Positions 52,780-64,000 of a DNA stretch of 64,000 nucleotides are shown here, piece by piece. Made by a program: the position numbers and the translations under genes. The number at the start of each line of letters is the position of its first letter. The first letter of the stretch is position 1. The notes under the pieces are model-generated. The model was not told the origin of the DNA, did not search any database, and was given only the letters and a program-made list of their open reading frames with translations. Origin of the DNA: Mastigias papua (taxonomy: Eukaryota > Cnidaria > Scyphozoa > Rhizostomeae > Mastigiidae); NCBI GenBank assembly GCA_964019165.1, contig OZ025267.1, forward strand, positions 13,931,324 through 13,995,323, given 5' to 3'.

Positions 52780-53852
52780 CACTTACGTTCGAAAAGTATT
52801 TCACCACCCTGCTAAAATGGCGGCTAGCAGTGGCGAAGTGCCAGCTCTTGACAATCTAAACAACATGATTATGGTGGTCCATAGCGTTCTCTCACCATAT
52901 TTAATGGTGAGAAAATATTCTTCGTTTCCTCAGCTTTGAAGTGAAGCTAATTTTATAGTACATCTGAGATATTTTGACAGAAATATTAGGAATTGTACTA
53001 AAGGAGTGCTGTTAAATGTTTGGGCATTTATTAGTTGAAGTTGGCATAACAAAATAGAGTAGAAATACTCATTTTCTGAAGAAAGAGTGTGATATTTTAA
53101 TGCTTTTAGAGCCACAATTTATGAGTCCATGTGACAGTAGAAAAATTCTCCCTTGCTTAGTTCACTCCAGCCAGAATTATATCATTTTAAATCGCGAACA
53201 GTTTCAGGTGAGTGATATGTTGCAATGCCATTGGTCATGTAATTTTGGTAAACTTCAATTTTTTGTTTCTACAATAACAAAGGCCCTAAATTTTGCCTTT
53301 TTAATAACGCTTACTATCAAACTTTTCATATATGCCAATGATGAAGCTCCCTAGATAATCCTTATTCTTATTTCAATATATCTTCAACTTATTTCCTACG
53401 TGTAGAATCTCCAAGATCAACTCACCTGAAACTGCTTCATGAACTAAAACCTTTCCGCTCAGAATGGCAAAAGTCATTTTACTAAAAATTCACTTCGAAT
53501 GCTAGGCCTGAAGCATTTTCATCTTGAAATGCTGGAATATCACGCTTCTGCATTCAAAAATTCTTCATTCTGCTCCAATTTGCTATGCCTACTTTGAACA
53601 TTTATTGCCCATACTTTTGATAGCATCGCTTCAAAATCTTGCGAATTTTTCCTTAGAAAAACATCAGTTTTGCTGCACAGTTTGTTTCACTTCGAAACTT
53701 GAAAAACTGACGAATCTTTTCCCGCCTAAATGAAGATTGAAGAAGCCCTTACAGCGTGACACTTTTGTTATGTAACTTTTCCAGACTAGGCCCTTGGCCG
53801 CTGTTAGCAGCCATTTTGTTCTAGGTGGTGAAATACTTTTCGAACGTAAGTG
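52780..53852. mobile_element. MITE with TA duplication, 9 nt from an ARAP splice donor
   Basis: 1,073 bp. Perfect 29-bp inverted ends start CACTTACGTTCGAAAAGTAT, with further similarity inside (AAAATGGCNGCTA). TA at 52778-52779 and 53853-53854. No transposase frame. Inserted in the intron right after exon 53864-53896. Confidence 0.92.
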
Positions 53853-53863
53853 TATCTACATAC

Positions 53864-53896
53864 CTGGTCCTTTTTTGCCTCTTCTACAGGATTAAT
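53864..53896 (-). CDS. ARAP micro-exon
   Basis: 33 nt, acceptor CCTTTAG, donor GTATGT, phase 0/0. Reads INPVEEAKKDQ. Supported by splice sites and phase only. Confidence 0.6.
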
Positions 53897-54116
53897 CTAA
53901 AGGAGAAACAAACCTAATACAAGCACAAGGGCATGCCAAATGTCTTGGTCTTATTTCGACTTACTTACACGATAAAGGTGCTACTTGTGTGAATGTTAAT
54001 CGATCTAATATGCAGCAAAGCTACATACTAAGCCTACTACGCATTAAACCAATGGATATAAAGACTCCTACAATAAACAAATTACTGAGAACGTCTTAGT
54101 GAATGGCAATACTCAC

Positions 54117-54200
54117 ATCAAACAAATATTCATCATATCCTAAAATGTCGTCAAAAGCTGTATATTCTTTATTCAGCATGTGCTCGTTTGTTGAGTTGCC
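54117..54200 (-). CDS. ARAP exon, end of RhoGAP domain
   Basis: Acceptor ACTTGTAG, donor GTGAGT, phase 0/0. Reads GNSTNEHMLNKEYTAF then DDILGYDEYLFD, matching the acidic stretch after the RhoGAP 'N..P.L' region. Confidence 0.7.
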
Positions 54201-54529
54201 CTACAAGTACACAAATAAGTGTTGCTAGAAACTATCAGATAGTTATGGGTAGAGCGAGGAAGTATTCTACTAACTGCAGAAAACTGCAAGGCCTGACAAT
54301 AACTCAGCAGGGGGCAATAAACTTCCATTCTTGAATTTCAGGGAAGGAGAATTCCTGCAAGGAGGCTCTCAATAGTGCAGATAGGTACTTAACTAAAATT
54401 TTTCATGCAAATTTTATCACTTATTGGAAGAGAAAGACAACAAGTTGGCTGTCAAGATGTGAGAAAATCCATATGTATGAAATTACTCAAAAGTAATATT
54501 TACAGTGGAAAGGACTAAGCTAAATAAAG

Positions 54530-55145
54530 GTCATGGCCGTACACTTTTCAAATTCATTCATTTTCATTTGCATCTCATTTTCATCTTCACTTCATTTCAG
54601 TTCATTTTATTTCATATATTTAAGGAGAGTAGCTCTTCAGCAATGCTGATTCTAAAGGGGACCTCAATTACAATACTTATAAGATCAAAATATACTTTCT
54701 ATAGTCTAAACTAGCGTAGTACAATTCAAACACCTAATACAATTAAGCTGTATTACATGCTAACAGAAAACCCTTGAAACTAAGATACATATCTACAACA
54801 AAAAGAAAATTCCTATGCAGAAAAAAAACTGTGATTCCAGCTAGCTTTCCCTATATACATTGCACAAAAGTATTCTGGGAAGCTGTCAGCTTTCCTGTAG
54901 CAGATTAGTCATTCCAAGCCTTAGCACCTCTAAATGGAAAACACCTTTGCCCACTATTGGAGCTTTTCTTAGGTAGCCTTAGGTCAGTTTCTGTATTCCT
55001 AAGGTTCCTAGAAGTTAGAAGGGGTGTTCCTGTGAAAAGGCTGTATATACATTGTGCAGCCAGTGCATGGAGAGGTTTGAAGATCATAGTATAAGATTCA
55101 CTAGTAACTTACTCATGTAAGATCTTCTACCCAAGTCCTTTGATA
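54530..55145 (-). pseudogene. 5'-truncated CR1-like LINE fragment
   Basis: The minus strand reads LHALAAQCIYSLFTG, LRNTETDLRLPKKSS and CFPFRGAKAWND, matching the C terminus of the full-length LINE ORF2 (NLRSTDTDLTLPKR, SYRGAKLWNG). Its 3' UTR shares AGAGTAGCTCTTCAG with that element, but the tail is a TCATTT/AAATGA-type repeat (54543-54620) instead of TAA. Related subfamily. Confidence 0.8.
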
Positions 55146-55311
55146 AGTGGCTGGCTTAGGGCTACAAGATTCTATTTATGTAAAGGAACGGAGAAGCTCT
55201 GGACTGTCGATATCATATCAAGATGACGGTACAGTCTCCGCTATACTATTTTAAGAAATTGCAGCTAATAAAGAGCAAAGAATAACTTAATAATTGGGGT
55301 TAAGCTAGTAC

Positions 55312-55390
55312 CTGGTTAAGTATAATAGGAGCAAATAATCGATTAACATTCTCCTTCGTCATTTTATTTTCATCAGATTTCTTGATAACC
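55312..55390 (-). CDS. ARAP exon, RhoGAP domain
   Basis: Acceptor TTTTTAAG, donor GTACTA. Reads K-VIKKSDENKMTKENVNRL then FAPIILNQ: the RhoGAP block N.M...NL...F.P.L. Phase 2 in, 0 out. Confidence 0.85.
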
Positions 55391-56050
55391 CTTAAAAAGA
55401 AAGAGATTTGCAATATTTAATAGCAAAAAAGTAAATCTTTCTTTCCTGGAGATGAATGGAAATAAAATTCTTGGTAAAGGAAAGGACAAAAGTATGCTCA
55501 TGCAAATATTTGAGTAGCTGAAAATAGCTAAATCAATTAACACTCATACAGAAAATTGACAGTAGGCTACTGCGGTCATTTTGCATATTGATACAAAGTT
55601 CTAGATTGACTTTTACTGCTATCATAAAATGAAATAAAAGATTGCTACTGTTAGGGTCACTATTTTTCTTTGTAAAATAGCCGTCTATGGTATCATTCTT
55701 AAAAAAGCAATCATTCTCTACTCAAAGTTCACGATTATCCTTTGGGAGATTGCAAATGAGCAAGCATTGACAACATCAAATAAGTACACTAATATACTTG
55801 AATATTGGGCTGGTAACTGTTGGATTAAAACTGAAAAATTACGCATCCAGAGGTAGTTGTGATATTACCTGTACGATACACACATTAGTATTATTAAAAG
55901 TACGACAGGCCAAATGCCTAGTTAAAATTAAGAGCTGTGCAAGTAAAAACTACAAATATCATTGAAGGTATAGCCTGTAAACCAATAACAATAGCGTATA
56001 ATAAGTTGGATTTACTTCCATAGCAGAAAAAATTGAAAACAACAACTCAC

Positions 56051-56156
56051 TTGTTGAGATGCAAAACAAGTCTTTTTAATGTATTAAAATTAACCTCCGG
56101 TAGTCTCCTTATTAGCTCATACAAAGTCATTAGTCTTGAGTCGTGATCAGTTTGAC
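56051..56156 (-). CDS. ARAP exon, RhoGAP domain
   Basis: Acceptor TTCATAG, donor GTGAGT. Reads G-QTDHDSRLMTLYELIRRL then PEVNFNTLKRLVLHLNK, the RhoGAP LP..N...L..L..HL block. Phase 1 in, 2 out. Confidence 0.9.
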
Positions 56157-56610
56157 CTATGAACAGTGAATTTAACGACATATATCAAGCCAACACCACG
56201 CTTTGAAGCGATCTTAAAAAATAACCAAGACTATGTGAAAGTGACGCATTCATTCTAAGAGTAAATTCGTATATGAATCGCATGATACCACATCAGCATG
56301 TATGGAAACGACGAAATTTACAACCATCTACCTAAGTCTGAAACTCACTTTGCTATCAGTAAATCAACATCCTTCCTTGGCCTTGGAACAGGAGTTTTCC
56401 TTTAGGTCTTATTTTTACGAAATAGTGACCCAAAATGGGGCCAAATATAGAAACAAGTGTATAAGTAGTGAATGCGGATGAAAAGCAATACTAATAGGAA
56501 GCAGGACTGAAATTATATTATATTATATTATTGTTTTGCTATGACGTGATTATATATTGTTCCCTTGTGTTAGGATTATAAATGCGCAAAATGTGGCTGG
56601 CATGATACTA

Positions 56611-56632
56611 CTGATGAAGGCTTGCGCCGAAA
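56611..56632 (+). ncRNA. hammerhead-ribozyme-like core 1
   Basis: CTGATGA (56611-56617), a small GGC/GCC stem with loop TTGC, then GAAA (56629-56632): the conserved hammerhead core in order. A helix III of about 8 bp with one mismatch can be drawn to a GTC at 56656-56658. Helix I is poor, so activity is doubtful. Penelope-like elements and retrozymes are known to carry such ribozymes. Confidence 0.4.
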
Positions 56633-56666
56633 CGTTAAAAATTGCGTAATTTTATGTCTTGACTTC

Positions 56667-57125
<459 letters not shown>

Positions 57126-57146
57126 TGATTGTTTATATTAGAGCTG

Positions 57147-57169
57147 CTTGATAAAGGCGAAAGCCGAAA
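57147..57169 (+). ncRNA. hammerhead-ribozyme-like core 2 (degenerate)
   Basis: CTTGATAAAGGCGAAAGCCG followed by AAA: a GGC-GAAA-GCC stem and GAAA as in hammerheads, but the CTGATGA box is changed to CTTGATAA. Lies on the other side of the AT/AC block from core 1. Confidence 0.25.
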
Positions 57170-57208
57170 GTGACCATAAGGTGCTAAAAACCAGGGGAGT
57201 TAAAACAA

Positions 57209-57280
57209 GCCACTGTGGTCTAGTGGTTACGACGCTTGCCCGGAATGCGAGAGACCCTGGTTCGATCCCAGGTGGTGGCA
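57209..57280 (+). tRNA. tRNA-like sequence (probable pseudo-tRNA or SINE head)
   Basis: 72 nt folding as a cloverleaf: acceptor GCCACTG with TGGTGGC, D-arm GGTCTAGTGGTTACGAC, anticodon stem CTTGC/GCGAG, T-arm CCTGGTTCGATCCCAGG. The 7-nt loop CCGGAAT gives GGA with C instead of the universal T33, and there is no long variable arm as a serine tRNA needs. So it is probably a pseudogene or SINE promoter with good A and B boxes. Confidence 0.6.
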
Positions 57281-57487
57281 AATTTTAATTTTCTCCTGGT
57301 TTTTCATTATATAATATATACGATAAATGAGAAGTAATGAGTTCTGCCAATACAGTGCTTGATACCGTGAAGTAAAGCAGAATATATATATAAAACTACT
57401 ATATGCTCTCGACAAGCCTGTGTCGTAAACGGTATTGTTCACTCATCAGAAGAATAAAACGAGCAATATTCCACTAACACATATAAA

Positions 57488-57653
<166 letters not shown>

Positions 57654-57735
57654 TTCCCATCTAGCTTAATCAGAAAATTCTTCAGTTATAACCTTATGAA
57701 GAACTTATATAAATGAAAACAAGAGATGCCCACAC

Positions 57736-57876
57736 CTGCATTTGTCACTATATCTTTGTAGAGGTTTTGTGTCATCAAAGGTTCAGGCAGACCTTCACGT
57801 AGAAATAGTTTCAATAAGCAGCAAACATCGTGAACATTTGGGTAATTCTCGATAGTAAGTCGGACAGCAGGTGCAT
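57736..57876 (-). CDS. ARAP exon, RhoGAP domain
   Basis: Acceptor TACTTCAG, donor GTGTGG. Reads NYPNVHDVCCLLKLFLREGL then PEPLMTQNLYKDIV, the dvH.va.LLK.flReLPePL block of RhoGAP domains (here REGLPEPL). Phase 1/1. Confidence 0.93.
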
Positions 57877-58518
57877 CTGAAGTAAAGGTGACAATAGGAT
57901 AAATACCCTCATATCATTTTGATGCACTAAAAACCTATTGGTGTTTAGAATGAAAGAGATGTTATGTAAACACTGCTGATTGAAAGATCACATGATAAGT
58001 TGTAGACAGTGGCACGTATTTAGCAACATTAACAATATCACGAAGATTGAGAGAACTTGCTGGGATTGCCTTATCCGCAAGTATCGAGTGGGTGTCACGT
58101 TGAAACGTTGGGTGAATAATATGCTAATGTTCTTCGCGCAAGATTTACCCTATTCATAGCACGTTTTCAACATGAACAATAGTCAAGGGCTTGTCAAATA
58201 GTCAGCAAAGTTAAAAGCATATAAAACCAATAGAAGATCAAGGGGTATCGCAGACTGAAGCCACTTGTATAGAAATAGCATTGTGCAAGTAGTCAGCAGC
58301 AACAGAGAACTATGCAAAAATGTTAAAAAATGCTTTGGATAGCAAACGGACTCATTATCAGGGCCAGCAATTTGAACCAGTATGTAGACCTTGATGTGAA
58401 AGTAGAAATGCCAAGATTGCTTTATGAAAACCATGATCAATACAATAAAGCCCCCCTGAGTATCATACATGCCTATGAAGGACAATAAACGTTCCAAAAT
58501 TAACGCAATATCCATTAC

Positions 58519-58596
58519 CTTGATCAAACATGAGCTTCAAACTCTTTATAGAACTTACGGATCCATTCCTTCGATAGATGCCCTCTTCTTGTAGTG
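58519..58596 (-). CDS. ARAP exon, RhoGAP arginine finger
   Basis: Acceptor TTGCTAG, donor GTAATG. Reads LQEEGIYRRNGSVSSIKSLK: GIYRxxG holds the catalytic arginine finger that Rho GAPs insert into the GTPase. Present and unaltered, so the domain should be catalytic. Phase 1/1. Confidence 0.94.
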
Positions 58597-59372
58597 CTAG
58601 CAAGAAAGCGAAACAGGTCGTATTGAACAATAATATATATTGACAGTTATGCCTGATCTAGGGGGATGGTAGCACAATAACAATAAACAATTGCTAACAA
58701 AAATGTATCATATGTTTCAAGACTTTCTTTATTAATATGCCCCGCTATTAATAGAAACTGCTAAAATGCACTAGAATGTAGACAGGGTGCGCAAATAAGC
58801 ACCATTCTGTTGGTAGTTGAAAAAGATAACCAAACAAAACAATGATATGACTCAATAGGTTGCTGTATAATCTACTCGTCAAGATAACTTTGATGTATGC
58901 CATAGAATCTTCTGTACTAAGAAAATGTTACACTTAATGAATTTGCACAGCTTTATAAGCCTTCTTTGAAGAAACAAGGGTAATCGTAAGTTCAATGAAA
59001 GTTATTTTCGGTTGACAAAGGGTACAAAATGTAAGAAAAATGATCGAAATCAAACCCACTTAAACATATACCCAGTCGTGAATCAAAGTGTGCATATATT
59101 GTGGCATTTTCATCCAATCATTATACTAATGCTATACAGTCTGTAGGGAGTCAGTAGAAAAGTTTTTAAGATATTTCAGCCATAACTAATGCTTCAAAGT
59201 AATTTTCTATTTTGCAAAAATATATTGATAGAAATTGCATAAAAGCAGCATAACATTGCGTGGTGTATACTTCCATGATCGTAACGTGGCAAAGCGCAGA
59301 AATTCATCAGATGTTCAGTATACTAACATACATGTATAATGTTTTATAAGGAACCACGTTACAAGAAACCTA

Positions 59373-59863
59373 CTCTCAGGTGCCAAATAAACGTCCCCCC
59401 GCTTATTAATTTTTCGATTTTTTCCAACCCCCCAGACCTTATTAGGACCCCCTGTTTATTAATTTTAAAGAAAATGAAATTATTTACAAGTTCCTCATTT
59501 TGGTTCCTTTCTTTGTTAGTACCATTCACGTCCAAACGCTCGAATGTTTCGTTTACAACAAGTGTCAATTGATAGGTATGTGTCAATTAATATCAAAACA
59601 TAGTCAAATGACTTTGGTCAAGACGACTTTTGTGATTATATTTTCTGGCATACTACTCCTAAGAAATGTTGAGAAAATTGCTCCTGCAATGGCAGCCTGC
59701 GAAAATGGCATCCTGCTTTTATTTTTTCACACGCTTTATAATCATTCTAAGCTCTTTTTCAATTTACAACCCCTCCGTTTATTCTGGCCCCCCGTCCAAT
59801 AAAATTTAGAATTTTTTCCGATCCCTATTTCATAAGGACCCCCGTTTATCTGGCACTTGAGAG
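59373..59863. mobile_element. MITE with TA duplication
   Basis: 491 bp. Ends CTCTCAGGTGCCAAATAAAC and (reverse complement) CTCTCAAGTGCCAGATAAAC, TA on both sides (59371-59372, 59864-59865). C-rich sub-terminal blocks (CCCCCCGCTTATTAATTTT). In an ARAP intron, with no transposase. Confidence 0.88.
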
Positions 59864-60114
59864 TACATGTAGAAGACAAAAATTTAAGGAACTTGTACGA
59901 CCAACAAAATACCTAAGTAGAATTTTGATTTCGAATGTTTATCACTACAAATAAGACGGGAATTAGGATGCCAGAATTATTGAACTGCAGTATCATTCAT
60001 AGAAAGTGTGCGTCATCCAATCAGATGTGTCATAAAAGAGTTCGCATTGAATTCTGCCATGTCGATAGAATCTTTCGTAATATTTAACACTAATAATGCC
60101 CACATAGTACCAAA

Positions 60115-60175
60115 TGTTTACCTAAAAATTAAGCAACTACCAGGTTTTGTGCTAGGTTCATTATAAAAAACGTGC
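60115..60175. repeat. fragment resembling TTCTTA-rich repeat end
   Basis: GTGCTAGGTTCATTATAAAAAACGTGCAG resembles the right ends of copies B and C. Only the end is present. Confidence 0.3.
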
Positions 60176-60591
60176 AGTCATAATTCCATTTCAAAAAATG
60201 ATACTCAGTTTCAAAGCTACCTTGAAAAATAGCAGTCAGAAAGAAGTCAGTTTAATAACTTTTATTACAGAAAACATAGAAATACACAATCAACTCCTCG
60301 AAAACTAACCTAGTCAATATTGTGGCATGATTGTAACACAATCGTTTCTTTCGGGTATGAAAAATTCTATAACGCAGTACTAACAAAGGAAAATAAGCTG
60401 ACCTTTGATATAAAAAGCTATTTGCATCAAAATACGTCAGGCAGAGGTGACTGGAGATGTGTTCCTGGGTTACATACATATATTACACTAAAATTCTGTA
60501 AAATTGATTTTGAGATAGCACAAATCTTTGTAACAATCTGAAATGAAGTACAAGAAGTATGGAGAAAATGATAACAGAGCAGTCAACTAAC

Positions 60592-60682
60592 CGTAAAACT
60601 CCACAAAGTCAATGCACTTAGCCACAATAAGGGGAATACTTTTACTGTTAAGATCTTGGTTTCTAATATCCACTCCGAAAAC
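60592..60682 (-). CDS. ARAP exon, start of RhoGAP domain
   Basis: Acceptor TCTGTTAG, donor GTTAGT. Reads VFGVDIRNQDLNSKSIPLIV then AKCIDFVEFY, the classical RhoGAP opening FGV.L......IP.iv..ci.fie..G. Phase 0 in, 1 out. Confidence 0.93.
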
Positions 60683-61409
60683 CTAACAGAAATAAACTAG
60701 AGATGATTTCCTATTCTAGCCATACCTGCATGTTAGGCAAGCAACATATGAAAAAGCCACTGACGAATTAGTGCTTTTCAGCCGGCACACATCATGGCAA
60801 TAATCAAGACATAGCTTCTGGACATAGTATATACTGGCTGCGATTTTGTAAGTGGCTATAAAAAGTTCGCGAAAAAAACAACTCAGCAACGAAGGCTGAA
60901 TAGGGCACTATCTTTAAGGAAGAAATTTTATATTTCATTCCAATAAAATTGAGAACACTCAGATGGATACAAAAAAGTGGAATAAAGCAAATTCACATAT
61001 ATCGGAAACTTGAAAAAGAAATATCACACAGTCAGGTATTACAATTACATTAATTTAACGAATAAACAATTTGTCAATATCGAATACCTCACAACAGTCT
61101 CCTAAAATTGACATGCATAAATCATACTGTTCCTCACTTAGAAATTTTTTTGAATTTTACTGCATCCACAAACCGTTGGAAGTAAATTTGTTGGGAAAAG
61201 AGGAGAAAGGTCTCGATGGCTTCACCAAAACAGGATGGGTTTCGAGATTTTCAATACAAAATAAAATCAATAGCACTTGTCAACCTATCAGAGCTAATAT
61301 GTTCTAGCCTTTTAAACGATGCTAAAAGAGAACATATTTTTTTAAAGTGAAAGTTTTGTAAAGGCAACAGGATATGGAAGTACTGAAAAGTGCAGGTGCG
61401 AGAAAATAA

Positions 61410-61487
61410 CCGACCCGAGTGGGATTCGAACTCGTGAACCCTGACTTTGTAAGTCATGTGCTCTACTAACTATCGAGCCACGCTTCC
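61410..61487 (-). tRNA. tRNA-like sequence (pseudo-tRNA or SINE)
   Basis: The minus strand has an A-box-like TGGCTCGATAGTTAG...GAGC, an anticodon hairpin ATGAC/GTCAG with loop TTACAAA (would read ACA) and a B-box-like GAGTTCGAATCC. The acceptor ends and T-stem do not pair, so it is not a functional tRNA. Likely tRNA-derived repeat. Confidence 0.45.
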
Positions 61488-61517
61488 AAATCGTTACTCA
61501 AAAATGAAAGTATATAC

Positions 61518-61587
61518 CTGCTTGTTCTTTATTGCCCAGTACCAAGATTTCGCTTCTGTAAGATTTCTCCCTTTCAAGTAAAATGTC
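61518..61587 (-). CDS. ARAP exon, end of PH domain before RhoGAP
   Basis: Acceptor TTTGTTAG, donor GTATAT. Reads R-TFYLKGRNLTEAKSWYWAIK, the last strand and C-terminal helix with the invariant Trp of a PH domain. Phase 2 in, 0 out. Confidence 0.85.
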
Positions 61588-62931
61588 CTAACAAATATAT
61601 AATAAGATGAATGAAAAAAAAGAAAAATATAAAAGCAATATTAACTTTGGACAATAAAAAACAACATGCACAGGGTGCTAGAAAAAATCCCTACAACTAA
61701 CATCATATTGACATAAAGGAGGGAGCCTCGGGGATGCAAGTAATCAATCTATAAGATCAATGGGGTCTAATGTACCGAAATCAAAAGCCCGAGATAGTGG
61801 CAGGAGTTTCTTTCAATAAGCTAATCGTTCAGTCCTCGTACACCTGCCCTGTGAAGTCCGAACAGGTAAATATGAACAATTACTCTGTTGCTGAAGCATC
61901 CGTGAACCTACCCTACAACAAATTGTAATTACCATAATTACACCAAAGCCTCACCTAACAAATAAATACATAAATTTGAACAGGTATTATGTAGACATAC
62001 TGTGCACAAGACATTTGTCGTAGAACATAGCACACATTGTGTTCATTTGAATGGTAGAAGAGATTTATCTGGATATCCATTGGTAGAAGGGATCGATCGG
62101 GATCCAAGGATGAAAACAGAATCTGGTGGTAAAAGTTTTGGTGTGACTGCCGCAAACGCTTACAACAAAATTCCTGTTATAGCAAAACAACCACGCTCTA
62201 GGGTTTTATGCAGAAATTGTACTGATACTCTTATGGAAGTTTACGTAATGATGGTGTTTTCTTGAATTCCACCATTGTGACTATATCCCAAACTGATAAT
62301 AGAGAATGCTTGTTATACTGATAGATTATTCCTGTATAAAAGTTCGTGAACCATTATAGCAATAACAATTATTATTAGCTTTGTTATTAGTATTGTATCA
62401 TAATAGCTTTCTGTCTGCAAGTGGAAAGTTCGCATCTACAATACATGATCAAATTCAATCATTCAAAATTTAGGCATGTTGGAGGTGAGGGACTGTCAAC
62501 CATTCCCACCATGCCTAAAGTGAGCATAGCTGCCGAATGTCTGAGAACTCTCATCAGGTCTATGTTGTTCCAGCCTAATTGATCAATCCTAACGCAGGAC
62601 TCTGCCCACACATGCGTACCGCATCTAAACTTAGGCCCATTTTACACGAAGGTTCGTCATTTGGGTTGGAGGTATAAAGACCTGATCAGAGTTCTTAAGC
62701 ACTTGGCGGCTTTGGCGGCTTTGGCGGCTATGGCGGCTATAGCGGCTACGCTGCGCAAATTGAGAATGACAATTGTAATAATGCAATGCAGATGCAGAGT
62801 CTCCATTCTTTTCAACTCATGAAGCATTGTCATTGACTTGAATTCCATAAAAAGAGAATCAAAAACCTCTTATGCTTAAGATAAACATGGAAGCGCAAAT
62901 TGCGTGAAACCACATGCTTTTGACATCATAC
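61588..62931. other. ARAP intron, mostly unrecognised
   Basis: A plus-strand frame (62002-62265) has protein-like composition (SFGVTAANAYNKIPVIAKQP) but no family match. A 9-bp tandem repeat lies at 62704-62750. Otherwise nothing. Confidence 0.4.
62704..62750. repeat. 9-bp tandem repeat (GGCGGCTTT)
   Basis: Five copies of TGGCGGCTT/A-type units, drifting to TGGCGGCTA and AGCGGCTAC. Confidence 0.9.
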
Positions 62932-63029
62932 CTGTTTGGTAAGACGATATTGATTGTTGAAGGGTCATTGTCATTTGCTCCAAGCTGGATATCAGTGACT
63001 TCAGTCAAATCAATAAGCTCTCTTTCTTT
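62932..63029 (-). CDS. ARAP exon, PH domain middle
   Basis: Acceptor CTTTGTAG, donor GTATGA. Reads KERELIDLTEVTDIQLGAND then DPSTINIVLPN, PH strands 3-6 (I.L..v..i..g......I.l). Phase 0 in, 2 out. Confidence 0.8.
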
Positions 63030-63454
63030 CTACAAAGCAATTGAATTATGTACAAATAATCTGCAAAGCACTTTCATATTGCAATATACATGATAATGGA
63101 CATGCGCAGCTCACTGGAGAAGATGCATTGAAGATCACAGGGTAGTGCAAGAGCTGACGAGAGATGGAAAATGACAAACAGCTACAAATTAGGGGATGAG
63201 ATGACAACACAGCGATGGGTGAAAAATATGCTTCTTCTTAAAAGAAAATTGATCTATAACTTTTCTAAATCTGCAAACTTCACGATCTAGGAAAACTACA
63301 GTTGAATCAAATATGAATCTACTTTATATAAAAAAACAGAGCTAAATGAAATGAATAGGTACCAATGTCACATACAAAAGAAAAAGTTATGGAAATGTGT
63401 AAAGAAAGAAGCAAAAAGGCAGATGTAGAAAATCAAGCAGTTCAAGAAACGTAC

Positions 63455-63511
63455 ATCGGTTTGATAATAAAGACTTCTCTTTTGCAAGTAAAATACTCGC
63501 TCCTTCCATGC
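63455..63511 (-). CDS. ARAP exon, PH domain start (WK.R.F.L)
   Basis: Acceptor TATTGTAG, donor GTACGT, phase 0/0. Reads AWKERVFYLQKRSLLYQTD, the WK.R.F.L....L.Y start of a PH domain. The upstream ARAP modules (SAM, other PH, ArfGAP) would lie beyond the right edge. Confidence 0.85.
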
Positions 63512-64000
63512 CTACAATAAACAAGACTCAATAAAGAATGCAAAAAAACTATGTCAAGTTAGCTATTCTCTTCTGAAAATAAAAAAAGTCGGCTAAAGCG
63601 CTTTAATAAGTACTTCCAAATATGATTCTGTATTCTGTAATATATACAATACAATAGTTCTATTATAGTTGAGTTCCGATCTTTTTCAATCTCTATGCTG
63701 TTGCATATAGCGATAGGTCTTAAGAAAACAAATTCAACAGAAAGGTTCCGCTGTCATAATTGCTTCATTGCTGTACACATGGATGCCTTCAACACAGAAG
63801 CAGGACAACGATTATATCCATAGGGACGCATGGGGCAAGATATACTTTTTAGCAAAGGTAGACCCTATCATTACAAAGCTTTGGGATAAATTTTAAGGTT
63901 CAAATATAAACTAGCAACTTGCATGTGATTATATAATCCAGATAATATATACACAAGGGCAGCTATAGCAAATCAAGATCTGTTTTACCCGAAAATGATC
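63512..64000. other. ARAP intron running off the right edge
   Basis: AT-rich; no exon or repeat recognised. Confidence 0.5.

Overview
This is a gene-poor, AT-rich, repeat-dense stretch of an animal nuclear genome. Two host genes can be read, both on the minus strand and both cut into short exons with GT-AG introns. The first is the 5' half of a Rad6-type ubiquitin-conjugating enzyme (UBE2A/B; four exons, 1083-7857; the active-site exon lies off the left edge). The second is the 3' half of an ARAP-type GTPase-activating protein (15 well-supported exons, 63511 down to 33586, plus weaker candidates down to about 27060). It is recognised from the order PH, RhoGAP, RA, PH. The repeat content (an intact DIRS element, CR1-like LINEs, Penelope-like fragments, a large XPG-type DNA transposon, many TA-target MITEs) suits a non-vertebrate animal such as a cnidarian or another early-branching invertebrate. 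I cannot name the species.

Layout. 1-8160: UBE2A/B exons 4-1, with a MITE in intron 4, an old A/T-rich repeat in intron 3, and a Penelope GIY-YIG relic, a hAT-like MITE and a 'MHPH' domain relic in intron 1. 8990-16440: an old LINE relic on the plus strand, split by a complete DIRS retrotransposon (9336-14148) and by a 1.2 kb MITE (14782-16001) that itself holds another repeat. 17089-23101: a 6.0 kb DNA transposon with 294-bp terminal inverted repeats. Its three-exon transposase plus XPG-type nuclease gene carries two in-frame stops. 27-64 kb: the ARAP gene, with introns full of mobile elements. The RA domain is split by a 13.4 kb intron (37862-51239) holding a relic of a multicopy gene family split by a PIF/Harbinger-like MITE, a P-loop ATPase relic, a full-length CR1-like LINE with a 6-bp target duplication, a Tc1-like transposon, inverted Penelope pieces and long AT arrays.

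Most mobile elements can be ordered in time by nesting. The old LINE was hit by the DIRS and a MITE. A 112-bp higher-order satellite was hit by a MITE at TA. A pseudogene was hit by a MITE at TTA and its reading frame is recovered when the MITE is removed. A MITE with inverted 'CGGTCTACG' motifs was hit by the CR1-like LINE. The most noteworthy items are the DIRS element with its internal complementary region and inferred AAT circle junction, the XPG-type transposon with long compound TIRs, the inverted Penelope hairpin, and hammerhead-ribozyme-like cores beside the AT/AC microsatellite. All calls come from reading sequence and recalled family features; no database search was run.
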